Assembly: GCF_008931845.1 (NCBI RefSeq)
Contig: NZ_CP044535.1
Location: forward strand, 1 to 64,000
DNA length: 64,000 nucleotides
Direction: 5' to 3'
From: Borrelia maritima
GTDB taxonomy: Bacteria > Spirochaetota > Spirochaetia > Borreliales > Borreliaceae
In this document: piece by piece, positions 29,506-39,820 of the stretch
Layout: every line of letters begins with the position of its first letter
How positions within the stretch are numbered: the first letter of the stretch is position 1
Program-made: the position numbers and the translations under genes
Notes under the pieces: model-generated
Database searches by the model: none
What the model was told of the DNA's origin: nothing
Seen by the model: the letters and a program-made list of their open reading frames with translations, nothing else

Positions 29506-30969
29506 ATGAAAGAAGTCGACGATAATTCAAATATTGAGCTTTTTGAAGTTAAATTAAAGCCAATTCTAGGAATAGGACCTAAAGTTTACGTATTTCTTAC
29601 AATAATAATACTACTTCTAAGTTTAATATCAATTTTAATAATCATACCCAAATTTAAAAATCCGGGAGCATATTTAAAAATAGATTCTAATATCGCAAAC
29701 ACTTACATCTATTTAAACGAAAAATATATTGGAAGAACTCCAATTAATAAATATATAAATACCACTGAAGGAATTATTAAAGCAAAAAGAATGGGATTTA
29801 AAACCTACGAACAAAAAATAAAAATTAACAACAAATTTTTTGGAAGCTACAATTTGCAAATAAATTTGGAATTAGTTGATCCTGAAAAAATCATTAAACA
29901 AAGACAAAAAGAGCTCTCTGTAATGGTAAAAATAAAAAATATTAATGAAAATACAAAACTAATTCCTGTATTTTCATTAATATCTAGCGAGCTAAAAGAA
30001 CATCCCGAATACATTAAAAAATTTCTAAAAGATTCCATACCTTACTTAAATTCAATAGAAATGTTTAAAGATTTTCTAAATTCATACAAAACTGTGTATT
30101 CAATAGACAAAAACAATAATAATCAAGAGGAAATATGGAGCTCCTTAAAAACAAATTTTGACTTAGAAAATAGAGCTATCTTTTGGTTTTTAGAAAATTT
30201 AGACGAAGATCAAAAAATGCTAACAAAAAATGAATCTTGGATTAAAACATTAATCAAAACTCTAGACAATGAAAACATTCAATTAATTTCTAAAAATGAA
30301 AAAATTAATATAAAGTTACCTGGATTTAAAAAAATAAATTCAAATAAAATCGAAAAAACTCAAAATTATGAATTAGATTCAAAAAATATTTCACTAAAAT
30401 CTATCTATAGCATAAAAGAATTTCTTATTCAAGAGCAAAATGTTACAAAATATGAGTATCAGGATTTTTTAAAAGAAAATCCAAAATGGGCAGCAAATAA
30501 CAAAGAAAATTTAATAAAAGCACAACTTGTAGATGAAAATTATCTTAAAAATTTTAATCAAATAGGCTTAAATGAAGCTATTACGGGAATATCTTATTTC
30601 TCAGCAATAGAATATGCCAACTGGTACTCTAAAAAACTTCCCAAGGGATTTAAAGCAAGACTACCCATATCACAAGAATGGGAATTGTACCAGAAAGAAC
30701 CAAACAAAAACCCATTAAATATTAATGAAATATCAAAAAAAGTTGGATTTTGGAATTTAATGCAAAATTCGTCTTTTAACGATATTGCAATATTTAAAAA
30801 TGAAAGAAATTTTTATAACGAAAATTCAAATTTTTATTCATTGATAACAGAGATTAGAACATATTCTCATAAAAATAATAATTTATTAAATCCATCAACT
30901 AAGGCTTCTTTTTTAAAAAATTGGAGCTCTCCAAACATTGGTTTTAGATTGATTGTATCAAAGGAATAG
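29506..30969 (+). CDS. Membrane protein with PEGA domain and degenerate formylglycine-enzyme fold
   Basis: A 487-residue single-pass protein: short N-terminal tail, membrane helix at about 27-49, then a PEGA-type beta domain (about 52-112, with Y-I-Y-L-N-E-K-Y-I-G-R-T-P), a long helical region, and a C-terminal segment resembling the FGE/SUMF1 sulfatase-modifying fold (G-I-S-Y-F-S-A-I-E-Y-A-N-W-Y-S, L-P-I-S-Q-E-W-E, and G-F-R-L-I at the end). Catalytic cysteines of true formylglycine enzymes are absent, so it is probably a binding protein of the envelope. It is likely co-transcribed with smpB, 11 nt downstream. B31 position BB_0032. Confidence 0.72.
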   Translation: MKEVDDNSNIELFEVKLKPILGIGPKVYVFLTIIILLLSLISILIIIPKFKNPGAYLKIDSNIANTYIYLNEKYIGRTPINKYINTTEGIIKAKRMGFKTYEQKIKINNKFFGSYNLQINLELVDPEKIIKQRQKELSVMVKIKNINENTKLIPVFSLISSELKEHPEYIKKFLKDSIPYLNSIEMFKDFLNSYKTVYSIDKNNNNQEEIWSSLKTNFDLENRAIFWFLENLDEDQKMLTKNESWIKTLIKTLDNENIQLISKNEKINIKLPGFKKINSNKIEKTQNYELDSKNISLKSIYSIKEFLIQEQNVTKYEYQDFLKENPKWAANNKENLIKAQLVDENYLKNFNQIGLNEAITGISYFSAIEYANWYSKKLPKGFKARLPISQEWELYQKEPNKNPLNINEISKKVGFWNLMQNSSFNDIAIFKNERNFYNENSNFYSLITEIRTYSHKNNNLLNPSTKASFLKNWSSPNIGFRLIVSKE

Positions 30970-30980
30970 AAGGAATAGGC

Positions 30981-31433
30981 TTGAATACAAACACTTTGAT
31001 TCTTGAAAATAAAAAGGCAAAATTCAATTACTTTATTGAAGAAAAAATAAGTTGCGGAATAGTGCTACAAGGAACTGAAGTAAAATCAATAAAGGCAAAA
31101 AAATTATCATTTAACAATAGCTTCGCAAGTATAAAAAAAGAAGAATTATGGCTTGAAAACTTACACGTGTCAAAATATAAAGAAGGAAATATCTTCAATC
31201 ATGACGAATTAAGACCCCGAAAACTTCTAATCAAAAAAAGAGAATTACAAAGGCTAAAAAAATTTAAAGAAAAAGAAGGATATACTTTAATTCCTATTAG
31301 TTTTTATTTAAAAAAATCGATAATTAAAGTAGAAGTTGGAATATGCAGGGGAAAAAAATTGTATGATAAAAGAGAAATACTAAAACAAAAAAGCATAAAA
31401 AAAGACATTAGTAGAGAGATAAAATACAAATAA
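30981..31433 (+). CDS. smpB: SsrA-binding protein SmpB
   Basis: Partner of tmRNA in trans-translation (150 aa). The family motifs N-K-K-A-x-F-x-Y-F-I-E-E, G-x-V-L-Q-G-T-E-V-K-S-I and the basic C-terminal tail after L-Y-D-K-R are intact. The start codon is TTG at 30981, preceded by GGAATAG; no in-frame ATG lies nearby and the residues just downstream align with family N-termini. Its RNA partner ssrA is in this same window at 46.6-46.9 kb. Confidence 0.95.
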   Translation: MNTNTLILENKKAKFNYFIEEKISCGIVLQGTEVKSIKAKKLSFNNSFASIKKEELWLENLHVSKYKEGNIFNHDELRPRKLLIKKRELQRLKKFKEKEGYTLIPISFYLKKSIIKVEVGICRGKKLYDKREILKQKSIKKDISREIKYK

Positions 31434-31452
31434 AACTCTAATTTTAAATTAC

Positions 31453-31489
31453 AATGAGCAATCACAATACAAGATTGCAATCACTCATT
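31453..31489. terminator. Possible terminator between smpB and p13
   Basis: AATGAG (31453-31458) pairs with CTCATT (31484-31489), and an inner CAATC/GATTG (31459-31463, 31473-31477) extends the stem with a 6-nt bulge on one side. It lies between convergent genes and is followed by a T-run on the plus strand. The bulge lowers stability. Confidence 0.4.
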
Positions 31490-31505
31490 TTCATAATAAA
31501 TAAAA

Positions 31506-32042
31506 TTAATAACTTTTCTTGAAAGATAGTTCAAACCCAAGAGCACTAGCTTGGCCCATGCTAATATCAAAACTAGGCTCAAATCCTCCAAAAGCTATGT
31601 TAAGACTATTTTTCAATTTTTTATTATAACTATTAGCAAATGTAAATGGAAGAATAATTTCTGTCAATCTTGTTACAGCCATAGTAACCACACCCGCTAA
31701 CATAACTCCCTTACCCCAAGTCCATTGAAAAGCAGCTTTTTTAGTATTATTCTCAAAAGCTTTGATATCTAAATAAGCTCCTGTAAATATTAGCCCTATA
31801 CCAACCGCATCAAATCCAAGAATAAGAAAACCTCCAAGAATATCTCCTTGAACAAAAGAACCAATTCCAAAACCTAAAAAAAGGTTCAATAAAAATGGCA
31901 CAATAGGATCTTTCTTGCTAGTTTCATAAGCTAAAAGTTTTTCTCCTGCCCCAAGATTAAAAGTACTTTTAGAATCATCAGCTTGAGCAAAGCTAGAAAA
32001 AGCACAAAAGGTTAACAAAACGAAAATTAAAAATTTATTCAT
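31506..32042 (-). CDS. p13: Outer-membrane channel protein P13
   Basis: The 13-kDa Borrelia integral outer-membrane protein (178 aa precursor). It has a signal peptide (residues 1-21, ending S-S-F-A-Q-A) and hydrophobic membrane-spanning segments in the mature protein (about 48-60, 68-92, 110-125). P13 is known to form channels and to lose a C-terminal peptide through the CtpA protease; the tail after about residue 150 here fits that extension. A good Shine-Dalgarno (AAAGGGG) precedes the ATG. It seems to be transcribed alone. Confidence 0.92.
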   Translation of the reverse strand: MNKFLIFVLLTFCAFSSFAQADDSKSTFNLGAGEKLLAYETSKKDPIVPFLLNLFLGFGIGSFVQGDILGGFLILGFDAVGIGLIFTGAYLDIKAFENNTKKAAFQWTWGKGVMLAGVVTMAVTRLTEIILPFTFANSYNKKLKNSLNIAFGGFEPSFDISMGQASALGFELSFKKSY

Positions 32043-32120
32043 AAAAACCCCTTTATTAAAACTGGTACTATGGTAGCATATTAATGAAATTTAAAAAAGG
32101 TTTTTAAAACATTATTTCTA

Positions 32121-34001
32121 TTATTTAAATTTAACTTTTTTCAAATTGTTATTTGAAATTCGCTTCCCAATAGAGCTTCTTGATTTGACCATAAAATTAG
32201 CAATCTCAATTCTTTTAACAATGTCTTTATTTGTCGAAAATTCTACAAATTCAGGACTCAATGAAAAATCAACAAATTCATCATTTTCTCCTAAAAATTC
32301 ATAGACTTTGTCTGTAATAAATTTATCTATTTTAAATCTTTTAACATAATAAAAATTATCAAGCTTATTATAATAAATTATTGAAAATATTTGTTCTTTT
32401 GAACTATTTACATCATAAACTAAAGCACATACATTCTTTTTATCTATAAATGTCTTGTCTTCAATATTTTTAAGAATATAACTTTTTTTCTTAAAAACTA
32501 GCACTTTATCATAATAGCTAGCATTTCCAATGAATTCACCATCAAAAAGACTAGTTCCTACAAAACCTTCTGCTAAATTTAAATAAACCTTCATATTCTT
32601 CGTAGCTATTTCTTTTACATTTTTTGATTTTATTAAAGAAATTTCAGTCTTCCTTTGATGCTCTTTAGAATACTTTGCAAGTAATAGATCAATAAAGTTT
32701 ATTGAATATCCTCTTATTGAAGAAATATTGCTATTTATACTCTTTAATTCTTTATTTAAAATTTTAATATCTTTGGAATTCTTATCAATATCAAAAAGAC
32801 TTATTTTTCTAATTGGAATCTTAAGTAAATTTTCAACATCTTCTTTGAAAACTTCCCTTGAAAAAGAATCTTTATACCTTAAAACTTCTGACAATATTAC
32901 GCTTGCAATATTTTCTTCTTTAGAAATTGTTTCAAGAAGTTTATAAATCTTTTTTTCAATAAAAATTTGTTCCAATGTTTTATAAAATATTTTTTCAAGA
33001 ACCTTGCTTTTTTGTAATTCAAGCTCCATTTTTAAAATTTTTTGAAGATTGGCTGCATGAAACTTAATAAGATCTTTAATAGTATAAACAACAGGATACC
33101 TATCGTTAAGCAACAATAAATTAACAGAAATTGATATCTGACAATTTGTATAATGATATAACTTCTCAATCACTTCACTTGCATAAACACCTCTGGGCAA
33201 AGATAACTCTATAGCCACATTTTCAGCAGTAAAATCATTAATACTTGAAACTTTAATATAATTTTTTCTAATCGCTTTCTCAATCGAAGATATTAAACTC
33301 TCAGTAGTCTCCCCAAAAGGTAGTTCCCTTATTACAATTGTTTTTTCATCTACAGTTTCAATTTTAGCTCTAACTAAAACTTTGCCATTACCATCAGCAT
33401 ATTCATTAACATCAACTATTCCTCCTGTTGGGAAATCGGGATAAATATCGTAATTCTCTCCAAGAAGCTCACTTTTTACTGCATTTAAAATCTCATTAAA
33501 GTTATGAGGTAAAATTTTGGCTGCCATTCCAACAGCAATTCCCTCACTTCCCTGAATTAAAATAACAGGAATTTTTGCAGGATAAAGCAAAGGTTCATTA
33601 TTTCTTCCATCATAAGAAGATTCATAAACTGTTATTTCTTTGCTGTAAAGAACATCAAAAGCTAAGGGCGTTAATCTGCATTCAATATACCTAGAAGCAG
33701 AAGCAGGATCGCCTGTAAACAAATTACCAAAATTGCCCTGCTTTTCAATAAACAGATCCTTATTAGCAATATTAACAAGAGCCTCATAAATTGACGCATC
33801 CCCATGGGGGTGGTATTTCATTGTATTGCCAACAACGTTTGCAACTTTATGAAAATTGCCATCATGCATTTCAAAAAGAGAATGTATGATTCTCCTTTGA
33901 ACTGGTTTAAATCCATCAACAACACTAGCAATAGCACGGTCTTTAATAACATAAGATGAATATTGTAAAAAATTATCTTTAAGAACAGTTCTAATATCCA
34001 T
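32121..34001 (-). CDS. parC: DNA topoisomerase IV subunit A
   Basis: Type IIA topoisomerase breakage-reunion subunit, needed for decatenation. The catalytic Tyr105 lies in A-S-R-Y-I-E-C-R, and the N-terminal F-K-P-V-Q-R-R-I and Y-H-P-H-G-D are intact. At the position of E. coli GyrA Ser83 this protein has Ala69, a substitution linked to low fluoroquinolone sensitivity in type II topoisomerases. At 626 aa it has a short C-terminal domain compared with gyrase A (no GyrA box), supporting ParC rather than GyrA. The ATG overlaps the parE stop (TAATG). Confidence 0.95.
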   Translation of the reverse strand: MDIRTVLKDNFLQYSSYVIKDRAIASVVDGFKPVQRRIIHSLFEMHDGNFHKVANVVGNTMKYHPHGDASIYEALVNIANKDLFIEKQGNFGNLFTGDPASASRYIECRLTPLAFDVLYSKEITVYESSYDGRNNEPLLYPAKIPVILIQGSEGIAVGMAAKILPHNFNEILNAVKSELLGENYDIYPDFPTGGIVDVNEYADGNGKVLVRAKIETVDEKTIVIRELPFGETTESLISSIEKAIRKNYIKVSSINDFTAENVAIELSLPRGVYASEVIEKLYHYTNCQISISVNLLLLNDRYPVVYTIKDLIKFHAANLQKILKMELELQKSKVLEKIFYKTLEQIFIEKKIYKLLETISKEENIASVILSEVLRYKDSFSREVFKEDVENLLKIPIRKISLFDIDKNSKDIKILNKELKSINSNISSIRGYSINFIDLLLAKYSKEHQRKTEISLIKSKNVKEIATKNMKVYLNLAEGFVGTSLFDGEFIGNASYYDKVLVFKKKSYILKNIEDKTFIDKKNVCALVYDVNSSKEQIFSIIYYNKLDNFYYVKRFKIDKFITDKVYEFLGENDEFVDFSLSPEFVEFSTNKDIVKRIEIANFMVKSRSSIGKRISNNNLKKVKFK

Positions 34002-35800
34002 TAAATTAAATTCTCCATAATAAAATTCCGCCTCTCAGGAGTATTTTGCCCCATATAAAAAGCTAACTTCTCTTTTATTTCTTTAATATTAAAAAGATCC
34101 ACTTTTGTAAGTTTAATGCTACTAATATCAATAAAACCTTTAAATTCATTTGGAGAAATTTCACCAAGACCCTTAAATCTTGTTACTTCGCATCCTCCCT
34201 TAAGCTCAAGAATGGCTTTTTGCTTTTCTTCCTCAGAATAACAATAAATTGTGACTTTTCTATTTCTAACCCTAAAAAGAGGAGTTTCTAAAATATACAT
34301 ATGCCCATTTAAAATTAAATCTTCAAAAAAAGTCAAGAAAAAAGTTAACAACAAATTTCTAATATGAAATCCATCAAAATCTGCATCGGTTGCTATTACA
34401 ACCTTATTGTACCTCAAATTTTCAATTGATTCCTCAATGCCAAGAGCTACCATCATATTATAAAGCTCTTCATTTTTGTATATTTCAGATTTATTTTTTT
34501 CAAACATATTTTGAGGTTTCCCTCTAAGAGAAAATATAGCCTGAGTATAAACATCTCTACAAGACACCATTGAACCTGTTGCAGAGTCTCCTTCTGTCAA
34601 GAAGATCATGGTTTGCTCTGAATGACTACTGTTGCCATTAAAATGAAATTTACAATCCTTAAGTTTTGGAATTTTGAAAGATATTTTTTTTGCTCTCTCT
34701 CTTGCCTCTTTTCTTACACTACTTAGTTCTTTTCTAAGTCGCTCATTGTCAACTACTTTTTTTTCAATCAATTTCGCAAGTGTTTTATCTTTATACAAAA
34801 TCTCAGAAATTACCTTCTGAACTTCCTTTGCAACATTGCCTCTAGTTTCAATATTTCCAAGTTTATTCTTAGTTTGGCTTTCAAATATTGGGTCCTTAAT
34901 TTTAACAGAAAGAGTTGCAACAAGTCCCTCCCTAACATCTGTTGAGGAATATGTTTTTTTAAGGAAATCGTTAATAGCTCTTACAAAGCCCTCTCTAAAA
35001 CCAGTCTGGTGAGTGCCTCCATCGTTGGTATATTGCCCATTAACAAATGAAAAATAAGTCTCGCCGTAATTATTTGTATGAGAAAAAGCAAATTCTAAGG
35101 TTTTACTAGAATAGTAAACAACATCATAAAGCAAATCATCACTTTTAATTTCTGAATTCAAAAAATCTAAAAGCCCATTTTTAGATTCAAAAATTTGACC
35201 ATTATAGTTTATTATAAGTCCTTTATTCAAACAAGCATAATGGAAAAATCTTCTCTTTAGAAAATCTTCACTGTAAGAATATTTTCCAAATATTTCTGAA
35301 TCTGCTAAAAACTCAACATAAGTACCATCTTTATCAGAAGATTTTACTTCTCTAGATTCCAATAAATTTCCCTTAGAAAACAAAGCCTCAAAAGATTTAC
35401 CATTCCTTGTTGATCTTACCAAAAATTTTGAACTTAAAGCATTAACCGCCTTAGTTCCAACCCCATTAAGACCTACAGAAAATTGAAAAACATCATCATT
35501 ATACTTGGCTCCAGTATTAATAACTGAAACGCTCTCAACAACTTTTCCAAGAGGAATTCCTCTTCCGTAATCCCTAATAGTAATAAGATTGTTTTCTTTT
35601 TTTATAAAAATTTCATTTCCGTATCCCATAATAAACTCATCAATTGAATTGTCTATTATCTCTTTAATTAAAATGTAAATACCATCATCAATATTAGAAC
35701 CATCTCCTAAACGCCCAATATACATACCAGATCTTAATCTGATGTGCTCAAGAGAAGAGAGAGTGATTATTTTGCTTTCATCATAATTTTGAGTATTCAT
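34001..35800 (-). CDS. parE: DNA topoisomerase IV subunit B
   Basis: ATPase subunit (599 aa) pairing with ParC. The GHKL ATPase region has K-E-I-I-D-N-S-I-D-E with the catalytic Glu, then R-D-Y-G-R-G-I-P and G-L-N-G-V-G-T-K-A-V-N-A-L-S. The TOPRIM domain contains L-T-E-G-D-S-A and D-A-D-F-D-G. It is translationally coupled to parC by a one-base stop/start overlap and follows plsC by 20 nt, suggesting a longer operon that starts with the parvulin-like gene. Confidence 0.96.
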   Translation of the reverse strand: MNTQNYDESKIITLSSLEHIRLRSGMYIGRLGDGSNIDDGIYILIKEIIDNSIDEFIMGYGNEIFIKKENNLITIRDYGRGIPLGKVVESVSVINTGAKYNDDVFQFSVGLNGVGTKAVNALSSKFLVRSTRNGKSFEALFSKGNLLESREVKSSDKDGTYVEFLADSEIFGKYSYSEDFLKRRFFHYACLNKGLIINYNGQIFESKNGLLDFLNSEIKSDDLLYDVVYYSSKTLEFAFSHTNNYGETYFSFVNGQYTNDGGTHQTGFREGFVRAINDFLKKTYSSTDVREGLVATLSVKIKDPIFESQTKNKLGNIETRGNVAKEVQKVISEILYKDKTLAKLIEKKVVDNERLRKELSSVRKEARERAKKISFKIPKLKDCKFHFNGNSSHSEQTMIFLTEGDSATGSMVSCRDVYTQAIFSLRGKPQNMFEKNKSEIYKNEELYNMMVALGIEESIENLRYNKVVIATDADFDGFHIRNLLLTFFLTFFEDLILNGHMYILETPLFRVRNRKVTIYCYSEEEKQKAILELKGGCEVTRFKGLGEISPNEFKGFIDISSIKLTKVDLFNIKEIKEKLAFYMGQNTPERRNFIMENLI

Positions 35801-35820
35801 CTAAATCCTTGCTTTATAAA

Positions 35821-36561
35821 TTAAATTTTAATAGTTTCAAGCTTTTTAACTATTTGATCTCTAATAATACTAGCAAGATTATCTTTTTCATATTCACTTA
35901 AGGATAAAATATCTACCAAAGGATGGATATGAATATAAACAGATAGTCCAGAATTAAAAATAATATTTTTAATAAAAAAGTTATTAGTATTACAAAGAGT
36001 AACAGGAAGAATAGATGTTCCCGTCTTTAATGCCATCTTAAATGCACCCTTTTTAAAAACTTTAGTATCTCCCCCTCTATTTCTAGTCCCTTCAGGAAAA
36101 ATTCCAATGGATCTACCCTCTTTCATAACCTTTATTGCCCTAACCTCAGCTGCTGCAGCAGATCTTATTCTCTTTCTATTAACAAAAATAGTGCCCATAA
36201 CAATCAAAACAATATTCAAAAAAGGAACTCTAAGCAATGAATGCTTTGCCAATATTACAAACGGACTTGCAAAAGTATAAATAAAAATTAAAGGATCCAT
36301 AGCCGCAATATGATTTCCCATTATTATTACATTGCCTTTTTGGAGGGGAATATTCTCAGAACCTGTAACAACAACTTTAATTCCAGCAAGCCATAAGCTA
36401 ATCTTAATGCAGACCCGCATCATAACGAAGCTGAATCTAATAACATAACGCTCAAGTAAAAAAATTTTACAAACTAAGTAAAAAGGATATAAAAAAAAAA
36501 TTAAAATCAAAAAGAAAAATAAAACATTAACATAAGTTATAAGACTTCTCAATATTTTCAT
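35821..36561 (-). CDS. plsC: 1-acyl-sn-glycerol-3-phosphate acyltransferase
   Basis: Adds the second acyl chain to make phosphatidic acid. The PlsC motifs N-H-I-A-A-M-D (NHxxxxD) and F-P-E-G-T-R-N-R are intact. Two N-terminal hydrophobic segments (about 8-30 and 42-62) anchor it to the inner membrane. Length 246 aa is normal. It lies 8 nt after the lipoprotein gene and just before parE. Confidence 0.93.
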   Translation of the reverse strand: MKILRSLITYVNVLFFFLILIFFLYPFYLVCKIFLLERYVIRFSFVMMRVCIKISLWLAGIKVVVTGSENIPLQKGNVIIMGNHIAAMDPLIFIYTFASPFVILAKHSLLRVPFLNIVLIVMGTIFVNRKRIRSAAAAEVRAIKVMKEGRSIGIFPEGTRNRGGDTKVFKKGAFKMALKTGTSILPVTLCNTNNFFIKNIIFNSGLSVYIHIHPLVDILSLSEYEKDNLASIIRDQIVKKLETIKI

Positions 36562-36569
36562 TAAAATTA

Positions 36570-38087
36570 TTATCCTATTTTTTCTATTCGTTCAAGTTTT
36601 AATTTTTGCCCTTTAAGTAAGCTTACATCATCTTTTAAAATTTTAATAGGATTTAAAATAATTGTAGAAAATTTTTGCTTTTGAACAACTCTCTCGTTAT
36701 GCTCAAGGAAAAAAGATTCAACGAGCTTGTAATTGCCCATATCAATTTCATATTCAAGAACATAATTATTTTTTAAAGGGAAAATATTAAAAATACCATA
36801 ATAAATTTTATTCTCATCAATATAAGTTAAATGGGGATAAGAAAAATCATAAATTTTGTCCTTATACACGTAATTCCCATTAGGAATAAAATAAATATTA
36901 TTATTACCCCTTTTTTCAAGATTCAATACATTCTCATCAAATCTTTTAAATGCGCCTGAAAATCCACTATTATCATAAGAATTAGTACTAGTATCAATTT
37001 TGATTTCAATGTTTTCTTTATCTACAATTTTTATCCAAAAATTGTAAACTATCAAATCTGAGAAAAGAGACTTTGCACTAACATTAAGAGTATTATAAGC
37101 TGGCTTTGAAATATATTTAATCTTTGCAACTTCTTGAGAATTTTTTCTAAAAAGATTAATCTCACTTGATTGCTTTTCAAAAGATAAGAATAAAACTTCA
37201 TCAATATCTTTGTCCTGTTTTTTATTATAATCATGAACGTCGTACCAAACTCCGTGCAAAAATCTATAAACTTCATCTTTACTTAAATTCTTTAAAGTTT
37301 TATAAACATTATTATCAATCTTGCCAACTTTTTCACTAACAGAAGAAAGATAATATTTGCCCTGAGCATGAGAATATTCATATTTCTCAATCTTGCTAAT
37401 TATTAAATCTTCTCCCACTTTTTCATATTTTTCTAAAGAAATAGGATAACTTTCTCTTGATCTATTTTCTTCATAAGCTGAGGATCTTGTATACTTATTG
37501 ATAAGAACAGTTCCATTAACTTTGTCAAAAAATATAGGCTTATAAGAAGAGACATCATTTAACACAGATTTTTGAAAAACATACAAAACAGATTTATCTT
37601 TTAAAAATCCTTGAACAACTATATTAAAATCATAATCACCTGTAATATCCTCAAGATACATGTTATAAGAATTTTTTGGGTCAATATCTATTTGAGTTTT
37701 AAAAAGAATCGTTCCAACTTTAATTTTAGGATCAAAACCAATAATAAATAAATACGCATTAAGATTTGAAAAATTTTGAGCTAAAACCACCTGTTCAAAA
37801 TAAACATCTAAATTTAAATTTTCTTGCTGAACTGCAAGAATTTTATAACCTTTTAAATCTATAATAGATCCAAAAAAATCTTCCATTTTGTTAATTTCCA
37901 AAACATTAGAATTTAGATTATCGATCTTGGAAGCAGATTTCACATCTTTATTAAAAACAATGAAATCTTTACTTACTTTAGAACAAGCAAATAGTATAAA
38001 AAAAAAGAAAAAAAACAAAAATCTATAAAACCAAATTAATTTTTTATTAAGAATATTAATTACACCAGCAAATAAAACTTTTATCAT
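36570..38087 (-). CDS. Lipoprotein of unknown function
   Basis: A 505-residue predicted lipoprotein. The N-terminus has a long phenylalanine-rich hydrophobic stretch ending in L-F-A-C-S, so Cys35 is the likely lipidation site. The mature part is beta-rich, with repeated Tyr/Asn/Lys/Asp patterns. I have a weak memory of this family being named after the treponemal adhesin pallilysin, but I see no HExxH motif and do not rely on it. Eight nucleotides separate it from plsC. B31 position BB_0038. Confidence 0.7.
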   Translation of the reverse strand: MIKVLFAGVINILNKKLIWFYRFLFFFFFFILFACSKVSKDFIVFNKDVKSASKIDNLNSNVLEINKMEDFFGSIIDLKGYKILAVQQENLNLDVYFEQVVLAQNFSNLNAYLFIIGFDPKIKVGTILFKTQIDIDPKNSYNMYLEDITGDYDFNIVVQGFLKDKSVLYVFQKSVLNDVSSYKPIFFDKVNGTVLINKYTRSSAYEENRSRESYPISLEKYEKVGEDLIISKIEKYEYSHAQGKYYLSSVSEKVGKIDNNVYKTLKNLSKDEVYRFLHGVWYDVHDYNKKQDKDIDEVLFLSFEKQSSEINLFRKNSQEVAKIKYISKPAYNTLNVSAKSLFSDLIVYNFWIKIVDKENIEIKIDTSTNSYDNSGFSGAFKRFDENVLNLEKRGNNNIYFIPNGNYVYKDKIYDFSYPHLTYIDENKIYYGIFNIFPLKNNYVLEYEIDMGNYKLVESFFLEHNERVVQKQKFSTIILNPIKILKDDVSLLKGQKLKLERIEKIG

Positions 38088-38098
38088 AGATTTATTTT

Positions 38099-39601
38099 TT
38101 AGTTCTGACTAAAGTTTTGTAAAGCAAAAAACGATTCATTAAAATTATTAACAAAATCTTTTTTATTCAATAAAAAATCTGTAATCAAACCACTATTTGC
38201 AATATTGAAATTTTCAAGAAGTTTTTCATTTTTGATCTCTTCTTTGAACTGATTAGATCCTTTTTTAGCTGAATTAAGTAAAAATAAATAAACTTTTTTA
38301 TTAGCTGCAAAAGGCTTGGACCAAGAATTTTCTTTCAATCCAAAAATAATATTATAAAAAGACTTACTATTATTAAACTCAACCAAATCTTTTAAAGTAT
38401 TCGGATAAATATTAATATTATAAGATAAATTAACAATTTCTTCTTTAAAACTTAACCTATATTTTTCAAGAGCTTGGCTTAAACTGCTAAGCTTAACATC
38501 ACTTAGAAAATCATTTAGCTTATTTTCCAAATAACCCTCAATAACACTTGGTTCATAAGTTTCAATATAATTTTTAACAGAACTAATATCGCTATCTGAG
38601 GTTTTATCAAAATCATGAACATTGCTAAATGCCTTATATATTTGATATTCACTTTTATTTTTAGTCTTAATAGGTTTGCTAAATTCTCCTTCTCTTAAAG
38701 AAAAAATAGAATTTAGGTCTTCTTTATTTTCAATAATAAGATCTAAATCAAAATAATGCTTATCCAAAGAAACAACACCTTTAAAATTGGCAATATCATC
38801 TGAATAAAGCTTAGCAAGCTCTTCAAATGGAGCTTTATTTAATAACTTATCATGAGCATTCCTAGCATCATTCATATTTTTAAACCGAATAGATGCAAGC
38901 GATAAACGCTTAAATAAATTTAAATTTTTCTCAGCATAAAATATTGCCTCTTGATTAGAAAAATCTTGATAAGAAAGAGAAAGATATGAAATATGCCTTT
39001 CTACAGTACTCATATCTTTAATTAGATTAAAAAGAGAATCGGGAAATATTAAATTACTATTTAAAAAAATTTTCACATTGGAAAACAATATATTTTCTAC
39101 CATATCATTATAAATCTTAACTTTTTGATAATCAGAAGCTTTATTATATCTTTTGGAACTAAAATTCCCGCTAGAATCCAAATATTCAGGAGATCTGAGT
39201 AAATTTTTATTCAAGGTTTCCTTAGAAATATAAAAATTATATTTTTTTATTAAGTCAAGAAAAGCAATATCCTCAACATATTTCATAAATGCCAAATACC
39301 AGGCATTATAATCTACATTAATATTCTTAGCATTTCCCTGTAATCTAGAATAAAGATTTGAATAATAATTAACATACTTGGCAAACTTACTATCTTTTTT
39401 ATAGTAAATAGGCTGGCCTTTATAAGAACCAAATTTTAAGCCAGATGAATGTGCATTATCAAAAATTCCTGGAAGCAAAGGCGCAATAATAAATCCAAAA
39501 ACAATTAAAATAAGAGCAAAAATACCCCATATACCAATTTTTTTTTCTTTCGATTCAAGTACAACTAAATCACCTTTGACTTTTCTACTTCTTTTTCGCA
39601 T
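38099..39601 (-). CDS. SurA/PpiD-like periplasmic foldase
   Basis: A 500-residue protein with a basic cytoplasmic tail (K-R-S-R-K), one membrane helix (about 22-46) and a large periplasmic part. That part starts with a SurA_N-like helical chaperone region, followed by a parvulin-type PPIase-like segment (about 235-330, with [19 protein letters not shown] and [12 protein letters not shown]) and a C-terminal helical lobe. This is the layout of PpiD, which helps fold exported proteins near the Sec translocon. The PPIase core is divergent, so activity may be absent. First gene of the run down to parC. Confidence 0.75.
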   Translation of the reverse strand: MRKRSRKVKGDLVVLESKEKKIGIWGIFALILIVFGFIIAPLLPGIFDNAHSSGLKFGSYKGQPIYYKKDSKFAKYVNYYSNLYSRLQGNAKNINVDYNAWYLAFMKYVEDIAFLDLIKKYNFYISKETLNKNLLRSPEYLDSSGNFSSKRYNKASDYQKVKIYNDMVENILFSNVKIFLNSNLIFPDSLFNLIKDMSTVERHISYLSLSYQDFSNQEAIFYAEKNLNLFKRLSLASIRFKNMNDARNAHDKLLNKAPFEELAKLYSDDIANFKGVVSLDKHYFDLDLIIENKEDLNSIFSLREGEFSKPIKTKNKSEYQIYKAFSNVHDFDKTSDSDISSVKNYIETYEPSVIEGYLENKLNDFLSDVKLSSLSQALEKYRLSFKEEIVNLSYNINIYPNTLKDLVEFNNSKSFYNIIFGLKENSWSKPFAANKKVYLFLLNSAKKGSNQFKEEIKNEKLLENFNIANSGLITDFLLNKKDFVNNFNESFFALQNFSQN

Positions 39602-39772
39602 AAAAAACCCTTAATAAGTAAGAATACTAATAATTTAACTACTAAATTATCACAATTGAAAAATTATTGCAATTGAAATATCTAACTTAAGATATACGTT
39701 TAAATATTAATAGAACTAAAAAAAAATTACATTTCTAGAATTAAAACAAATCACTCTGGATCAGAAAGGAGA

Positions 39773-39820
39773 ATGAAATCAAAAGCATATGAATGCAAGC
39801 CAAAACAAATTCAATCTTAA
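39773..39820 (+). CDS. Short upstream ORF overlapping the cheR start
   Basis: A 15-codon ORF (Met-Lys-Ser-Lys-Ala-Tyr... ending in TAA) has an excellent Shine-Dalgarno, AAAGGAG, directly before its ATG, whereas the cheR ATG at 39789 lies inside it in another frame and is 14-16 nt from that same site. It could be a leader peptide that couples or damps cheR translation, or chance. Confidence 0.35.
   Translation: MKSKAYECKPKQIQS

Noticed and set aside
36570..38087. Metalloprotease function for the 505-residue lipoprotein
   Set aside because: A remembered link to treponemal pallilysin is not backed by an HExxH motif in this sequence.
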